Assembly (NCBI RefSeq): GCF_030646155.1
Contig: NZ_JAUTDN010000002.1
Span: forward strand, 62,001 to 126,000
Source: Conexibacter sp. CPCC 205762
Lineage (GTDB): Bacteria > Actinomycetota > Thermoleophilia > Solirubrobacterales > Solirubrobacteraceae
Direction of reading: 5' to 3'
DNA: 64,000 bases
The notes beneath the pieces were generated by a model, which did no database searches, was not told the origin of the DNA, and worked only from the letters and a program-made list of their open reading frames with translations. Below are positions 27,486 to 36,718 of this stretch, one piece after another. The stretch's first letter is position 1, and every line of letters begins with the position of its first letter. The translations under genes were made by a program, and so were the position numbers.

Positions 27486-28142
27486 TCAGCGGCGAGAGGC
27501 CGAGACCAGGCGCGGCAGTTCGGCCATCGCGTCGAATGGCTCGGCGCCCTCGTCGCGCAGCAGTGCGGCGGGGGTGCGGGCGCTGTAGCCGAGCACGCGC
27601 ATGCCGGCGGCGCGGCCGGCCTTGACGCCGGCGGGGCTGTCCTCGACGACGACCGTCGCGGCCGGCTCGAAGCCCATCCGCTCGGCGGCGTGGTGGAAGA
27701 GGTCGGGCCACGGCTTGCCGCGGCCGACGTCGTCGGCGGAGAAGATGCGCGCGTCCGGGAAGCGGTCGGTCAGGCCGGCGGCGGCGAGGCCGCGGCGGAT
27801 CCGCTCGTGGTCGCCGCTGGAGGCGAGGCAGTAAGGGATGGCGGCGGCGTCGAGGCCGTCGAGCGCCTCGGCTATCCCTGGGATCGCCGGCGCCTCGCCG
27901 GCGGCGTAGGCGGCGAACAGCGCCGCGCGGTAGTCGTCGCGCAGCGTCGCCGGCGGCGGTGCGCCGAGCCGCTCGGTCACGACCTCGACCATGTGGCCCC
28001 ACGACCGCCCCATGAACTCCCGCACCGAGTCGTCGGTGCTGGTCGGCAGGCCGATCGCCGTCAGGCCCTCCGCGAGGACCCGGTTGGCGACCGGCTCAGA
28101 ATCGACGAGGACGCCGTCGCAATCGAAGATGACCGCGGTCAC
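27486..28142 (-). CDS. HAD-IA phosphatase (beta-phosphoglucomutase/Gph-like)
   Basis: A 218-residue HAD phosphatase. Motif I 'AVIFDCDGVLVDSEPVAN' (Asp nucleophile and acid/base Asp), motif II 'CLASSGDHERI', Lys in 'GKPWPDLF' and motif IV 'VVEDSPAGVKAG'. Acts on a small sugar phosphate or similar. The GTG at 28142 makes a TAGTG overlap with the sirA stop; a GTG 12 bases earlier (28154) is an alternative. It would be co-transcribed with sirA. Confidence 0.85.
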   Translation of the reverse strand: MTAVIFDCDGVLVDSEPVANRVLAEGLTAIGLPTSTDDSVREFMGRSWGHMVEVVTERLGAPPPATLRDDYRAALFAAYAAGEAPAIPGIAEALDGLDAAAIPYCLASSGDHERIRRGLAAAGLTDRFPDARIFSADDVGRGKPWPDLFHHAAERMGFEPAATVVVEDSPAGVKAGRAAGMRVLGYSARTPAALLRDEGAEPFDAMAELPRLVSASRR

Positions 28143-29971
28143 TAGACCGCGCACTCACCCTCGCCGCGCTCGACCACGAACGGGATGTTCTTGTTCCAGT
28201 CGATGAACAGGTTCATGTTCTCGAGGTTGAACTCGGCCGGCATCGCGAGATCGCGGACCGCGTCCTCGAACGCGCTCGTGCCGACGCGCTCGGCGAAGGC
28301 GTTGAACTCCTCGCCGTCGTTGCGGTCGGACTCGTAGAGGCGGACCCAGCGCTCGACCGCCTCCGGCACGCGCTTGCTCGGCAGGCGCAGTCTCAGGCGC
28401 GCGCCGAAGATCACCTCGCCGCCCTCGTAGCGGCCGCCGATGTGCGGGATCGAGGCCGGGATCGTCTTGTCGCCGACCTTGATCGAGGCGCCGTAGAGGC
28501 CGATGTTGGCGATGTGGTGCTGCGAGCAGCCGTTCGGGCAGCCCGACATCTTGATGTGGATTCTGCGCGTCAGCGGGTCGGTCAGCTCCATCGCCGTGAC
28601 GCGCTCCTTGACGGCCTGGTTGAGGCCCATCGAGGAGGTGATGCCGAGCTTGCAGGAGTCGGTCCCGGGGCACGAGACGACGTCGGTGATCTCGTCGACG
28701 CCGGCCTCGCCGAGGTCGAGCGCCTGCAGCCGCGTCCAGACGTCGTAGAGCGCCTCGTCGCGGACCCAGCGCAGCACGAGGTTCTGCTGCACCGTCGTGC
28801 GCGCGAAGCCGCCGCTGTAGTCGCGCATGATCGCGGCCAGGCCGCGGAACTGCTCGGGCGTCAGGTCACCGCGCTCGATCTTGATCTCGACCGTCGAGAA
28901 GCCCTCCTGGATCTGGGCTCTGACGTTCGTCGAGACGTAGTGCTCGAACTCCGACAGGTCGCCGTTGGGCGTCCCGTACGAGGGCTGGAGCGACGGCGCG
29001 TTGGCCTCCTCGTCGTAGACGAAGAGACGCTGCATCGGGTCGAAGTCGCGCTCGTGGACCCAGTCGCCCTTGAGCTCCTCCTCGACCTGGTTGCGCAGCT
29101 CCTCGATGCCGAACTTGTCGACGAAGACCTTCAGGCGGGCACGGGCGCGGTTCTTGCGCAGCCACTCCTGGCGGTCGAAGATGCGGAAGACGGCCTCGGC
29201 GACCTTCAGGAACTCGCCGTCCTCGGCTCTGACGAAGTCGTAGAGCGTCGGCGCGACGCGCGCCATGATCGACGTGCCGCCGCCGACGCGGACCTCGAAG
29301 CCCTTGACGCCGTCGCGCACTCTCGCGAGGAAGGCGATGTCGTGGATGCCCGTGATCGCGCGGTCCTCGGCGGTGCCGTCGAACGCCGTCTTGACCTTGC
29401 GCGGCATCAGCTGCGTCGTCGGGTGACGGACGAAGTAGCGCACGTAGGCGCCGGCCCACGGCGTCGTGTCGAAGACCTCGTCCTCGCAGATCCCCGCCCA
29501 GGGATCGGCGGTGACGTTGCGGACGGTGTTGCCGCAGCCCTCGCGCGTCGACAGGCCGACGGCGCTGATGTCGCGGATCAGCAGCGCCATCTGATCGAGC
29601 GGAACGTGATGGATCTGCACGTTCTGGCGCGTCGTGACGTGCGCCTTTCTGAGCGGCGCGTAGCGCTCGACGACGTCGGCGAACGCCTCCATCTGCTCCG
29701 GCGTGACGCCGCCCCACGGCAGCTTCACGCGGCACATCTGGACGTTCGGCTGGCGCTGGCCGTAGACGCCCTGTCTGAGGCGGAAGCCGATGAACTCGGC
29801 CTCCGGGTAGTCGCCGGCCAGGAATCTCGACGACTCGGTGTCGAAGTCGTCGAACTCGCGCTCGAGGATCGGGATGATGTGACCCGGGACGTCGGCGATG
29901 ACCTCCGGGTTGTCGATCGAGCCCAGCTTGCCGGGGCTCTTCGTTCTCTCTCTGACCGAGCTGGGTTCCAT
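28142..29971 (-). CDS. sirA: Ferredoxin-dependent sulfite reductase (NirA/SirA type)
   Basis: A 609-residue siroheme/4Fe-4S enzyme that reduces sulfite to sulfide with six electrons from ferredoxin. The two nitrite/sulfite-reductase half domains are present. Cluster ligands are Cys434, Cys440, Cys478 and Cys482 ('SCPGTDSC', 'SGCPNGC'). Tyr70 and Cys162 match in position the Tyr69/Cys161 pair that is cross-linked next to siroheme in the M. tuberculosis enzyme, favouring sulfite over nitrite. It completes the pathway begun by cysH-tauE-cysD-cysN. AGGAGG lies about 12 bases before the ATG. Confidence 0.92.
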   Translation of the reverse strand: MEPSSVRERTKSPGKLGSIDNPEVIADVPGHIIPILEREFDDFDTESSRFLAGDYPEAEFIGFRLRQGVYGQRQPNVQMCRVKLPWGGVTPEQMEAFADVVERYAPLRKAHVTTRQNVQIHHVPLDQMALLIRDISAVGLSTREGCGNTVRNVTADPWAGICEDEVFDTTPWAGAYVRYFVRHPTTQLMPRKVKTAFDGTAEDRAITGIHDIAFLARVRDGVKGFEVRVGGGTSIMARVAPTLYDFVRAEDGEFLKVAEAVFRIFDRQEWLRKNRARARLKVFVDKFGIEELRNQVEEELKGDWVHERDFDPMQRLFVYDEEANAPSLQPSYGTPNGDLSEFEHYVSTNVRAQIQEGFSTVEIKIERGDLTPEQFRGLAAIMRDYSGGFARTTVQQNLVLRWVRDEALYDVWTRLQALDLGEAGVDEITDVVSCPGTDSCKLGITSSMGLNQAVKERVTAMELTDPLTRRIHIKMSGCPNGCSQHHIANIGLYGASIKVGDKTIPASIPHIGGRYEGGEVIFGARLRLRLPSKRVPEAVERWVRLYESDRNDGEEFNAFAERVGTSAFEDAVRDLAMPAEFNLENMNLFIDWNKNIPFVVERGEGECAV

Positions 29972-30013
29972 GCGAAGCGATCCTCCTACGGGCGGGCGGA
30001 GGACAAAGGTACC

Positions 30014-30038
30014 AAACCCCTCAGGATTTTCGGGGTTT
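30014..30038 (-). promoter_or_regulatory. AAACCCC/GGGGTTT dyad upstream of sirA
   Basis: AAACCCC (30014-30020) and GGGGTTT (30032-30038), 11 bases apart, 43 bases before the sirA ATG. The arms resemble the inner arms of the cysH dyad (GAAACCC/GGGTTTC), suggesting one regulator for both sulfur units. Confidence 0.4.
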
Positions 30039-30052
30039 TCCGCGTGAGCGGC

Positions 30053-30268
30053 TCAGCGGCCCCACGGGTGGGCGTCGGCGCCCGGACCCGGAAGCCCGCG
30101 CACGCCCTCCAGCAGGGCGGTCCGCGTCCAGCGGTCGACCTGCTCGGGCGCCGCGACGAACGTCGGCGCCGTGTCGCGCATGAACTGCTCCAGCGCCGTG
30201 ACGACCGCGGCCGCCTCCTCGGGCGAGGCGTTGGGGGCGACGATCTCCAGCTGGGGACGGCGGTTCAT
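30053..30268 (-). CDS. accE: Acyl-CoA carboxylase epsilon subunit
   Basis: A 71-residue protein with the pattern of actinobacterial carboxylase epsilon chains: 'PQLEIVAPNASPEEAAAVVTAL' (given in two parts: a short beta strand, then a Pro-Glu-Glu-Ala-Ala helix) and a Trp-containing C-terminus. Epsilon binds the alpha-beta complex and raises activity. It is separated from the beta gene (31303) by an oppositely directed SGNH hydrolase gene. ATG supported by TACCCT 7 bases upstream. Confidence 0.72.
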   Translation of the reverse strand: MNRRPQLEIVAPNASPEEAAAVVTALEQFMRDTAPTFVAAPEQVDRWTRTALLEGVRGLPGPGADAHPWGR

Positions 30269-30275
30269 CCCTCGG

Positions 30276-30281
30276 AGGGTA
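30276..30281 (-). promoter_or_regulatory. -10 hexamer TACCCT for accE
   Basis: TACCCT, minus strand, 7 bases before the ATG at 30268. Confidence 0.45.
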
Positions 30282-30308
30282 CCGCTCGCACCCGCGCACG
30301 AGGTCCGT

Positions 30309-30314
30309 TAGCGT
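30309..30314 (+). promoter_or_regulatory. -10 hexamer TAGCGT for the SGNH hydrolase
   Basis: TAGCGT ends 6 bases before the ATG at 30321. Confidence 0.45.
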
Positions 30315-30320
30315 GGCCAG

Positions 30321-31253
30321 ATGATCCCACCACGCATCGCGACCGGCATCGGTGCCGTCGCGGCGATCGCCGCGCTGTCCCTGCCGTCCGTGGCCACGGC
30401 CGCCAAGAAGCCCACGGCACAGGGCAAGAAGGCGGCGCCGCAGTTCTACGTCTCGCTCGGAGACTCCTACGCCAGCGGCTACCAGCCGCCGGCCGCCGGC
30501 GCTGCCGCCGGCAACACCAGAGAGGGCTTCGTCTACCAGGTGCCGGCGCTGGCGGCCAGACGCGGCTGGAAGCTGAGAGTCGTCAACTTCGCCTGCGGCG
30601 GCGCGACGACGACGTCGATCCTCGAGCAGAAGGACTGCCCGAAGGCGGCGCTCGGCCCGGGAGCCGCCGGCTACGGCGGCAAGACGCAGATCCAGGCGGC
30701 CGAGGCCTTCCTGAAGAAGAACAGAGCGAAGGTCGGCCTGATCACGGTCTCGATCGGCGGCAACGACGTCACCGCCTGTGCGACCGAGCCCGACCCCGTC
30801 GCCTGCGTCGCGGTCGCCCAGCCGAAGCTGGCCAGAAATGTCGCCACGCTGACCAGACGCCTGCGCAAGGCGGCCGGTCCGAGAGTCCGCATCGTCGGCA
30901 CGACCTACCCGGACGTGATCCTCGGCTCGTGGCTGCTCGGCACCGACGCCGGCAGGTCGCTGGCGAACCTGTCGGTCTTCGCCTTCCAGTCGTCGATCAA
31001 CCCGGTGCTGAAGAAGACCTACGAGGGCGTCGGCGGCAGATTCGTCGACGTGACGGCGGCGACCGGCGCCTACACGCCGCTCGACCAGACGACCGACGCG
31101 CCCGGTATCGGCGTCGTCCCGATCGCGGTCGCGAAGGTCTGCGACCTGACCTGGTTCTGCGCCGCGAGAGACATCCACGCGAGAAAGTCCGGCTACGCGA
31201 TCATCGCCGACCTCGTCGCGAGAACGCTGCCGAAGGGCAAGCAGGGCAAGTAG
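30321..31253 (+). CDS. Secreted SGNH/GDSL-family lipase or esterase
   Basis: A 310-residue exported hydrolase. Residues 1-27 form a signal peptide ending 'SVATA'. The four SGNH blocks are present: 'YVSLGDSYASGY' (Ser nucleophile), Gly in 'NFACGGATTTS', 'SIGGNDVT' (Asn) and 'ARDIHARKSGY' (Asp and His). The six cysteines suggest disulfides outside the cell, as in the Streptomyces scabies esterase/Rv0518 type. Likely hydrolyses a lipid or ester outside the membrane. Many arginines are AGA. A strong hairpin follows. Confidence 0.9.
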   Translation: MIPPRIATGIGAVAAIAALSLPSVATAAKKPTAQGKKAAPQFYVSLGDSYASGYQPPAAGAAAGNTREGFVYQVPALAARRGWKLRVVNFACGGATTTSILEQKDCPKAALGPGAAGYGGKTQIQAAEAFLKKNRAKVGLITVSIGGNDVTACATEPDPVACVAVAQPKLARNVATLTRRLRKAAGPRVRIVGTTYPDVILGSWLLGTDAGRSLANLSVFAFQSSINPVLKKTYEGVGGRFVDVTAATGAYTPLDQTTDAPGIGVVPIAVAKVCDLTWFCAARDIHARKSGYAIIADLVARTLPKGKQGK

Positions 31254-31265
31254 CGCTGCGCGCTG

Positions 31266-31291
31266 CGGCGGCGGGGAGGAGCCCGCCGCCG
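31266..31291. terminator. Bidirectional terminator hairpin
   Basis: A perfect 10-base-pair stem (CGGCGGCGGG / CCCGCCGCCG) with a 6-base loop in the 49-base gap between two convergent genes, so it can serve both. Confidence 0.65.
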
Positions 31292-31302
31292 TGGCATCGC
31301 TT

Positions 31303-32871
31303 CTACAGCGGGATGTTGCCGTGCTTGCGCTGCGGGCCCGGCTCGCGCTTGGTCTGCAGCATGTGCAGCGCCGCGATCAGCTTCGGGCGCGTCTCGTGCG
31401 GGACGATCACGTCGTCGATGTAGCCGCGCTCGGCCGCCGAGTAGGGGTTGGCGAAGCGCGCCTTGTAGTCGTCCATCAGCTTTCTGCGGCGCTCGTCCGG
31501 CGTCGGGCTGTTGGCGATGTCGCGCCGGTAGATGATGTTGACCGCGCCCTCCGGCCCCATCACCGCGACCTCCGCCTGCGGCCAGGCGAAGTTGAAGTCG
31601 GCGCCGAGGTGCTTGGAGGCCATCACGTCGTAGGCGCCGCCGTAGGCCTTGCGCGTGATGACGGTGATCTTCGGCACGGTCGCCTCGGCGTAGGCGTACA
31701 GCAGCTTCGCGCCGTGGCGGATGATCCCGCCCCACTCCTGCGCGGTGCCGGGCAGGAAGCCGGGCACGTCGCAGAGCGTCAGGATCGGGATGTTGAACGC
31801 GTCGCAGGTGCGCACGAAGCGCGCGGCCTTCTCGGAGGCGGCGATGTCGAGCACGCCCGCCAGCGACGCCGGCTGGTTGCCGACGATCCCGACCGGGAAG
31901 CCGTCGAGCCGCGCCAGCCCGCAGATGATGTTCGTCGCGAAGTGCTCGTGCACCTCGAGGAACTCGCCGTCGTCGACGATCAGCCTGACGACGTTGCGCA
32001 TGTCGTAGGGCTTGTTCGGGCTGTCCGGGACGACCGTGTCCAGCTCCGGGTCCTCGCGCAGCGGGTCGTCGGTCGGCTGCACGCGCGGCGGCAGCTCGAG
32101 GTTGTTCGACGGCAGGAACGAGAACAGGTAGCGCGCGTCCTCGAGGCAGGCGTCCTCGTCGTCGGAGGCGAAGTGCGCCACCCCGGACTTGGAGTTGTGC
32201 GTCATCGCGCCGCCCAGCTCCTCGAACGTCGGCTCCTCACCGGTGACGGTCTTGATCACGTCGGGACCGGTGATGAACATGTGAGAGGTCTCTCTCACCA
32301 TGAAGATGAAGTCGGTGATCGCCGGCGAGTAGACGGCGCCGCCGGCGCACGGGCCCATGATCAGCGAGATCTGCGGGATCACGCCGGAGCAGCGGACGTT
32401 GCGCAGGAAGACGTCGCCGTAGCCGCCGAGCGAGACGACGCCCTCCTGGATGCGGGCGCCGCCGGAGTCGTTGATGCCGATGACGGGCGCGCCGATCTTG
32501 GCGGCGAGGTCCATCACCTTCACCATCTTCTCCGCCATCACCTCGCCGAGCGAGCCGCCGACGACGGTGAAGTCCTGGCTGAAGACGCAGACGGTGCGGC
32601 CGTCGATTCTGCCGTGGCCGGTGACGACGGCGTCGCCCCACGGCCGGTTCTTCTGCATCTCGAAGTCGTGCGTGCGGTGGCGCACGAACGTGTCGAGCTC
32701 CTGGAAGGAGCCGGGGTCGAGCAGCTTCTCGATCCGCTCACGCGCGGTGTACTTCCCCTTCGCGTGCTGCTTCTCGACCGCCGCCGCCGAAGCGGAGTGG
32801 ATCGCCTCTTCGCGCAGCTCCTCGAGCTGGGCGAGCTTCTCGTCGAACGTCTCTGGAGCCTTTTGGCGCAT
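31303..32871 (-). CDS. accD: Acyl-CoA (acetyl/propionyl) carboxylase beta chain
   Basis: A 522-residue carboxyltransferase that passes CO2 from biotin to acetyl- or propionyl-CoA. Both crotonase-fold halves are present: '[18 protein letters not shown]' and '[16 protein letters not shown]' in the N-half, '[20 protein letters not shown]' and '[10 protein letters not shown]' in the C-half, with the 'PGFLPG' oxyanion loop. Length and motifs match propionyl-CoA carboxylase beta/AccD5. It needs the alpha chain encoded at 11034 and probably the epsilon chain at 30053. Confidence 0.96.
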   Translation of the reverse strand: MRQKAPETFDEKLAQLEELREEAIHSASAAAVEKQHAKGKYTARERIEKLLDPGSFQELDTFVRHRTHDFEMQKNRPWGDAVVTGHGRIDGRTVCVFSQDFTVVGGSLGEVMAEKMVKVMDLAAKIGAPVIGINDSGGARIQEGVVSLGGYGDVFLRNVRCSGVIPQISLIMGPCAGGAVYSPAITDFIFMVRETSHMFITGPDVIKTVTGEEPTFEELGGAMTHNSKSGVAHFASDDEDACLEDARYLFSFLPSNNLELPPRVQPTDDPLREDPELDTVVPDSPNKPYDMRNVVRLIVDDGEFLEVHEHFATNIICGLARLDGFPVGIVGNQPASLAGVLDIAASEKAARFVRTCDAFNIPILTLCDVPGFLPGTAQEWGGIIRHGAKLLYAYAEATVPKITVITRKAYGGAYDVMASKHLGADFNFAWPQAEVAVMGPEGAVNIIYRRDIANSPTPDERRRKLMDDYKARFANPYSAAERGYIDDVIVPHETRPKLIAALHMLQTKREPGPQRKHGNIPL

Positions 32872-32926
32872 AGCGGCGAGCGATGCTATCGCCCCGCCGC
32901 CGGAAAGCTCCCCGATCAGGGCCTGC

Positions 32927-33418
32927 TCAGGCGCCGGGCTTGACGACCATCAGGAAGACGGCGATCACGACCAGCAGCGAGGCGGCGCCGACGAAGATCG
33001 AGCGCTGGCGCGCGAGCGCGTCGTACTCGGCGCTGAGCGCGCCGCCGGAGCCCTGCACGTCGAGCGCGGCGCGGTCGCGCAGTCTGCGCGCGTTCGGGAT
33101 CAGGACCGCGTGCTCGATCCCAAGCAGCACGATCACGATCGCGAAGGCACCGCCCCACCAGCCGCCCGAGAAGTCGCCCCAGCGGTCTGAGGCCATGTAG
33201 AAGCCGGCGATGATGACGACGATCGCGGCGGGGGTGACGACCATCCGCGAGACCTGGATCTGCGCCTCGTGGTAGGTCGGCAGCGAGCGCGTGTCGCGCG
33301 TGCGGACGACTCTGTCGATGACGGGGTACGCGAAGGTCACACCGAAGGCGACGATCGCCGCCAGGATGTGCAGGAAGAGGACGATCGCGTAGAAGTCGAC
33401 GTGGCCCGGTGCAGTCAT
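32927..33418 (-). CDS. DUF2269-like membrane protein
   Basis: A 163-residue protein with four hydrophobic helices (about 12-32, 57-76, 85-105, 140-160). '[18 protein letters not shown]' near the N-terminus with a conserved His is in the style of DUF2269 proteins; function unknown. Single gene with its own TAGCGT hexamer. Confidence 0.7.
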   Translation of the reverse strand: MTAPGHVDFYAIVLFLHILAAIVAFGVTFAYPVIDRVVRTRDTRSLPTYHEAQIQVSRMVVTPAAIVVIIAGFYMASDRWGDFSGGWWGGAFAIVIVLLGIEHAVLIPNARRLRDRAALDVQGSGGALSAEYDALARQRSIFVGAASLLVVIAVFLMVVKPGA

Positions 33419-33425
33419 CGTTCAG

Positions 33426-33431
33426 ACGCTA
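33426..33431 (-). promoter_or_regulatory. -10 hexamer TAGCGT for the DUF2269-like gene
   Basis: TAGCGT, minus strand, 7 bases before the ATG at 33418. Confidence 0.45.
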
Positions 33432-33451
33432 CCCGACGCTCCCGACACGAC

Positions 33452-33474
33452 GCCGCCCGCCCGCGCCGGGCGGC
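33452..33474 (-). terminator. Terminator hairpin after the 995-residue secreted protein
   Basis: An 8-base-pair stem (GCCGCCCG / CGGGCGGC) with a 7-base loop, 40 bases past the stop at 33514. Confidence 0.55.
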
Positions 33475-33513
33475 GCGAGCGGGCGGTTGGTGCGGTGCGG
33501 GACGGCGTGAGGT

Positions 33514-36501
33514 CTACTTCAGCGTCAGGCGCACCGACTGGGAGGCCTTCGCCTTGTTCGTCTGGCGGGTCGTCACGCGCACCGACAGGCGGCCTCTGCG
33601 CGCCGCCAGTCTTCTCGCCAGCGCTCTGCCGGCGCCGAGGCCGGTCACCTTCACGGTGACGGCGCGGGCGCCCTTCTTCGGCAGCTTGACGGTGACCGTG
33701 CGGCCCTTGCGCGTCAGCGCTCTGCCGCCGGCGCGCTTGCCGCCGGCCTTCGCCGAGATCGACGCGCCGCTGGTCGTGAGGCCCTTCGGCAGCGTGACCG
33801 CGACGCTCGCCAGCGGCTTGGAGCCGCTGGGCACCTTCGTGCTGACGCTCAGCGCGCCTCTGCCTCTGCGGAAGCGCAGCGAGCCGGTCGACTGCGGCCG
33901 GGTGCAGCCGATCGGAACGAGTCTCGGGCTGCGGCTCGATCTCTTGCCGTTCTGGCCGACGAACGACGAGACGAGCGGCGGCTTGGCGCAGAGGTTGCCG
34001 ACCGTCGTCAGCACGCCGGTCGAGCCGCCTCTGAAGGCGAGCTCGAAGCTCGACAGCGTCAGGTCCGGGATCGCGCCGAAGGTCGTCACGACGAGGTTGT
34101 TTCTGATCGAGACGATGCCCTCGAGGTCGAGGTTGACCTCGCCGCGCAGCTGGACCATCAGCTTCGGCAGGCCGCCGGTCGGCACTCTGACGAGGTAGGT
34201 CGGCCCGGTCAGCGGTCTGCTGATCAGCGGGCTGACCGCCTTCGCGGTCGCGACGCGCGAGCGCTCCGAGCATCTTCTGGCGGCGAACACGGCCGGGTCG
34301 CAGGCCTCTCTGATCGTCGCGAGGTTGGTCGAGACCGCCTTCGGCAGCGTCACGACCGCCTGCTTCATCGCGGCCTCGCCGCTTCTCTGCGTGATCGTCG
34401 TCGTGAAGGCCGGGTGCGCGCCCTGCTTCGTCAGCCCCTTGCCGCCGATTCTGCCGCTGATCTGCGGGCCGAACGGCAGTCTGTCGCAGCCGGTGACGGC
34501 GAGCGTGCTGGTCGCGCCGACGTTCGCGCCGCCGTCGAGCGGCGTGAAGTCGCCGCTGGCCGGCAGCTGTCCGCAGCTGGTCGGGTTGCGCATGAAGCCG
34601 GGGCGGTCGACGTTGACGATCAGTCTGCGGATCGCCAGCGGGATGCCGAACTGCAGCGCCGGGATCGGGTCGCTGATGATGTCGAGCCCGCCGTCGTTGC
34701 CGAGGATCAGGCGCTGGTTGACGATCACGGTGCCGGCGTCGACCGGACCGAGGTGGGCCGGGACCTTGATCGTGAGGCCGGCCGGGTCGCCGGGCTGCTG
34801 CGGCTGCGTCAGGTAGATGCTGCCGGGCAGCGTCGGCGGCTCGGGGCCGGAGCCGTCGATCGACTGGACCGAGCCGATCCGGCTGGAGTCCTCGCAGTTG
34901 CCCGCTCTGGCGTTGTCGAGCGAGCACTTCGTCAGCCCTCTCAGCGCGAGCGAGCCGATCAGGCCGGGCGGCAGGTCGAAGGCGACTCTGCCGACCGGGA
35001 TCGTTCTGTCAGGCCGGTCGAACGTCAGCGTGAACGGCGAGCTGGCGCCGCCCTGCGTGTTCGCCACCGACGTGCCCATCGAGGGCGTGAATCTGCGCTC
35101 GCAGTCGCCGGCGGTCGTGAAGGCGCCTCTCGTCTCGATTCTCGGCGTGCCCGACCACGGCCCGACGATCGCCGTCGAGACGTTCTCGCCGCAGGTCGTC
35201 GGCGTCACGAGCGCCGATCTGGGTCCGCCTCTGAAGGTCAGTCTGAAGTCGGTGAACGCGATCTGCGGAAGGTCCGAGAAGACCGTCGTCACCTGGCCGG
35301 TCGTGTTGTCCGGGTTGACCGTCGCCGAGACCTTGATGTGGGCGCCGAACAGCGGCACGTCGAGGAACAGGCGGAGGCGGTCGGTCGGCGTCTGCGTGCC
35401 GAAGTAGACCTTGCCGGGGAAGGAGCCGAGGATCGGCGAGACGAACTCGATCGAGCCGACCTCCGAGGAGGCCGGGCAGTTGGCCGCGACCGACGTGTCG
35501 GCCTGGTTGAAGCCGGCGTCGGTGCACGCGTCGAGGTTGGCCGCCAGCGCGACGTTCAGCAGCACGCCGGGCGGCGCGACGACCGTCGTCGTGCGGACGT
35601 GGGAGCTGACGCGCTCGGCGTTGCCCTCGCCTGGCTTGACGTCGAAGCTGATCGCCGAGGTCGAGTCCGGCGTGGCCGGGTCGGCCGCGGTCGTCAGCGA
35701 CGCCTGGAAGGGGACGTTCGCGCAGTCGGTCGGCGTGTAGGAGCCGGCGTTGCTGCTGCTGGCGCCGCCGTACGAGGTCGCGGTGACGGTGATCGCCGCG
35801 TCGATGCACGAGGTCGGGTTGGTGAAGAACGGTCTCCCGCCCGGGTAGCCGTCGAGTCTCTGGATGATGTAGTCGGTGTGGAGGCCGACCTCGCCGAAGA
35901 TCGGCACGGTCGCTCTGTTCGGCAGGCCCGCGAGCGACGCCGTCAGGCCGAGGTCGTGCGGGTCGACGCTGATCGGCGAGATGAGCTTGATGTGGTCGCC
36001 GACCGGCGGGGCGATGTCGATGCCGAAGGCGGCCGGTGAGCCGGCCGAGGGCTCGAGGTTGTAGATCGTGCCGTCGACTCTGCCGCCGAGGATGCCGTTG
36101 ACGAGCGGATTGGTCGTCGTCAGGCCGGTGACGACGGTGCCGACGGCGGTGTCGGCGGCGCAGTCGGCCGCTCTGCTGTGGTCGTCGACCGCGAACTGCG
36201 CCTGCGTGCACTGTCTGAAGTTGTTGACGTAGGCGACGACGCCGGGGGCGAGGTGGATGCTGAGGTCTCTCGCGCTGTCGGCAGCCGAGTCGCCGTTGTC
36301 GCTGAACTCGATTCTGATCGCCATGTCGGGGTGGGCGGCGGCCGAGAAGGGGTCGCCGTTCGGGACCGAGCCGCCAGCCGGCACCGCCGGCGTCGGCGTC
36401 ACTCTGTCGATCGAGAAGGCATGCGCGCTCGCTGCGAACGCGAATGGCAACAACAGCGCAACGAGCGCTGCGATCAGCGCTCGCGGGGGGACGATCCTCA
36501 T
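33514..36501 (-). CDS. Large secreted repeat protein (Solirubrobacterales-type)
   Basis: A 995-residue exported protein of unknown role. Start at MRIVPPRA (36501), with AGGAGAGG 6-7 bases upstream and a signal peptide ending 'SAHA' near residue 28. Repeated units carry 'PTTCG', 'FRLTFRGG', 'GPWSGTPRIET', 'LPPGLIGSLALRG', 'RIGSVQS' and 'GSIYLTQP', each about 100 residues and mostly beta. A basic Gly/Lys/Arg-rich tail ends the chain. No enzyme motif or anchor is recognised. It is clearly related to the protein at 58374 (shared 'KPGFM/RPGFM-NPTSC', 'TTCG'-WSG spacing). Probably cell-surface or matrix material. Most arginines in the repeats are AGA. Confidence 0.7.
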   Translation of the reverse strand: MRIVPPRALIAALVALLLPFAFAASAHAFSIDRVTPTPAVPAGGSVPNGDPFSAAAHPDMAIRIEFSDNGDSAADSARDLSIHLAPGVVAYVNNFRQCTQAQFAVDDHSRAADCAADTAVGTVVTGLTTTNPLVNGILGGRVDGTIYNLEPSAGSPAAFGIDIAPPVGDHIKLISPISVDPHDLGLTASLAGLPNRATVPIFGEVGLHTDYIIQRLDGYPGGRPFFTNPTSCIDAAITVTATSYGGASSSNAGSYTPTDCANVPFQASLTTAADPATPDSTSAISFDVKPGEGNAERVSSHVRTTTVVAPPGVLLNVALAANLDACTDAGFNQADTSVAANCPASSEVGSIEFVSPILGSFPGKVYFGTQTPTDRLRLFLDVPLFGAHIKVSATVNPDNTTGQVTTVFSDLPQIAFTDFRLTFRGGPRSALVTPTTCGENVSTAIVGPWSGTPRIETRGAFTTAGDCERRFTPSMGTSVANTQGGASSPFTLTFDRPDRTIPVGRVAFDLPPGLIGSLALRGLTKCSLDNARAGNCEDSSRIGSVQSIDGSGPEPPTLPGSIYLTQPQQPGDPAGLTIKVPAHLGPVDAGTVIVNQRLILGNDGGLDIISDPIPALQFGIPLAIRRLIVNVDRPGFMRNPTSCGQLPASGDFTPLDGGANVGATSTLAVTGCDRLPFGPQISGRIGGKGLTKQGAHPAFTTTITQRSGEAAMKQAVVTLPKAVSTNLATIREACDPAVFAARRCSERSRVATAKAVSPLISRPLTGPTYLVRVPTGGLPKLMVQLRGEVNLDLEGIVSIRNNLVVTTFGAIPDLTLSSFELAFRGGSTGVLTTVGNLCAKPPLVSSFVGQNGKRSSRSPRLVPIGCTRPQSTGSLRFRRGRGALSVSTKVPSGSKPLASVAVTLPKGLTTSGASISAKAGGKRAGGRALTRKGRTVTVKLPKKGARAVTVKVTGLGAGRALARRLAARRGRLSVRVTTRQTNKAKASQSVRLTLK

Positions 36502-36718
36502 TCTCACCTCTCCTTGCGACGTGCCTGCGACGGCGTCTTCCGTTCCGCCCACGGGACATGCCCCGCGGGATCGAGTTGCAAACGCGTGCGTTTCATGGCG
36601 AACAGGCCCCGACACATGTCGAATTCCGTCGAACTTCACCGCCGGGTAACGAGCAGCGGGCGCGCAGGCGCTTGGGTTCGCACGTCAGGCCCAACGCAAC
36701 GATTGGACGCACCCCCTT

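Noticed and set aside
28442-31423. A 993-codon plus-strand frame across sirA, accE and the SGNH gene
   Set aside because: It is antisense to sirA and accE and its translation is Arg/Asp/Leu-rich with no motifs: a GC-skew shadow. The same applies to other long antisense frames such as 2777-4375, 44053-46269, 46298-48532 and 58410-62126.
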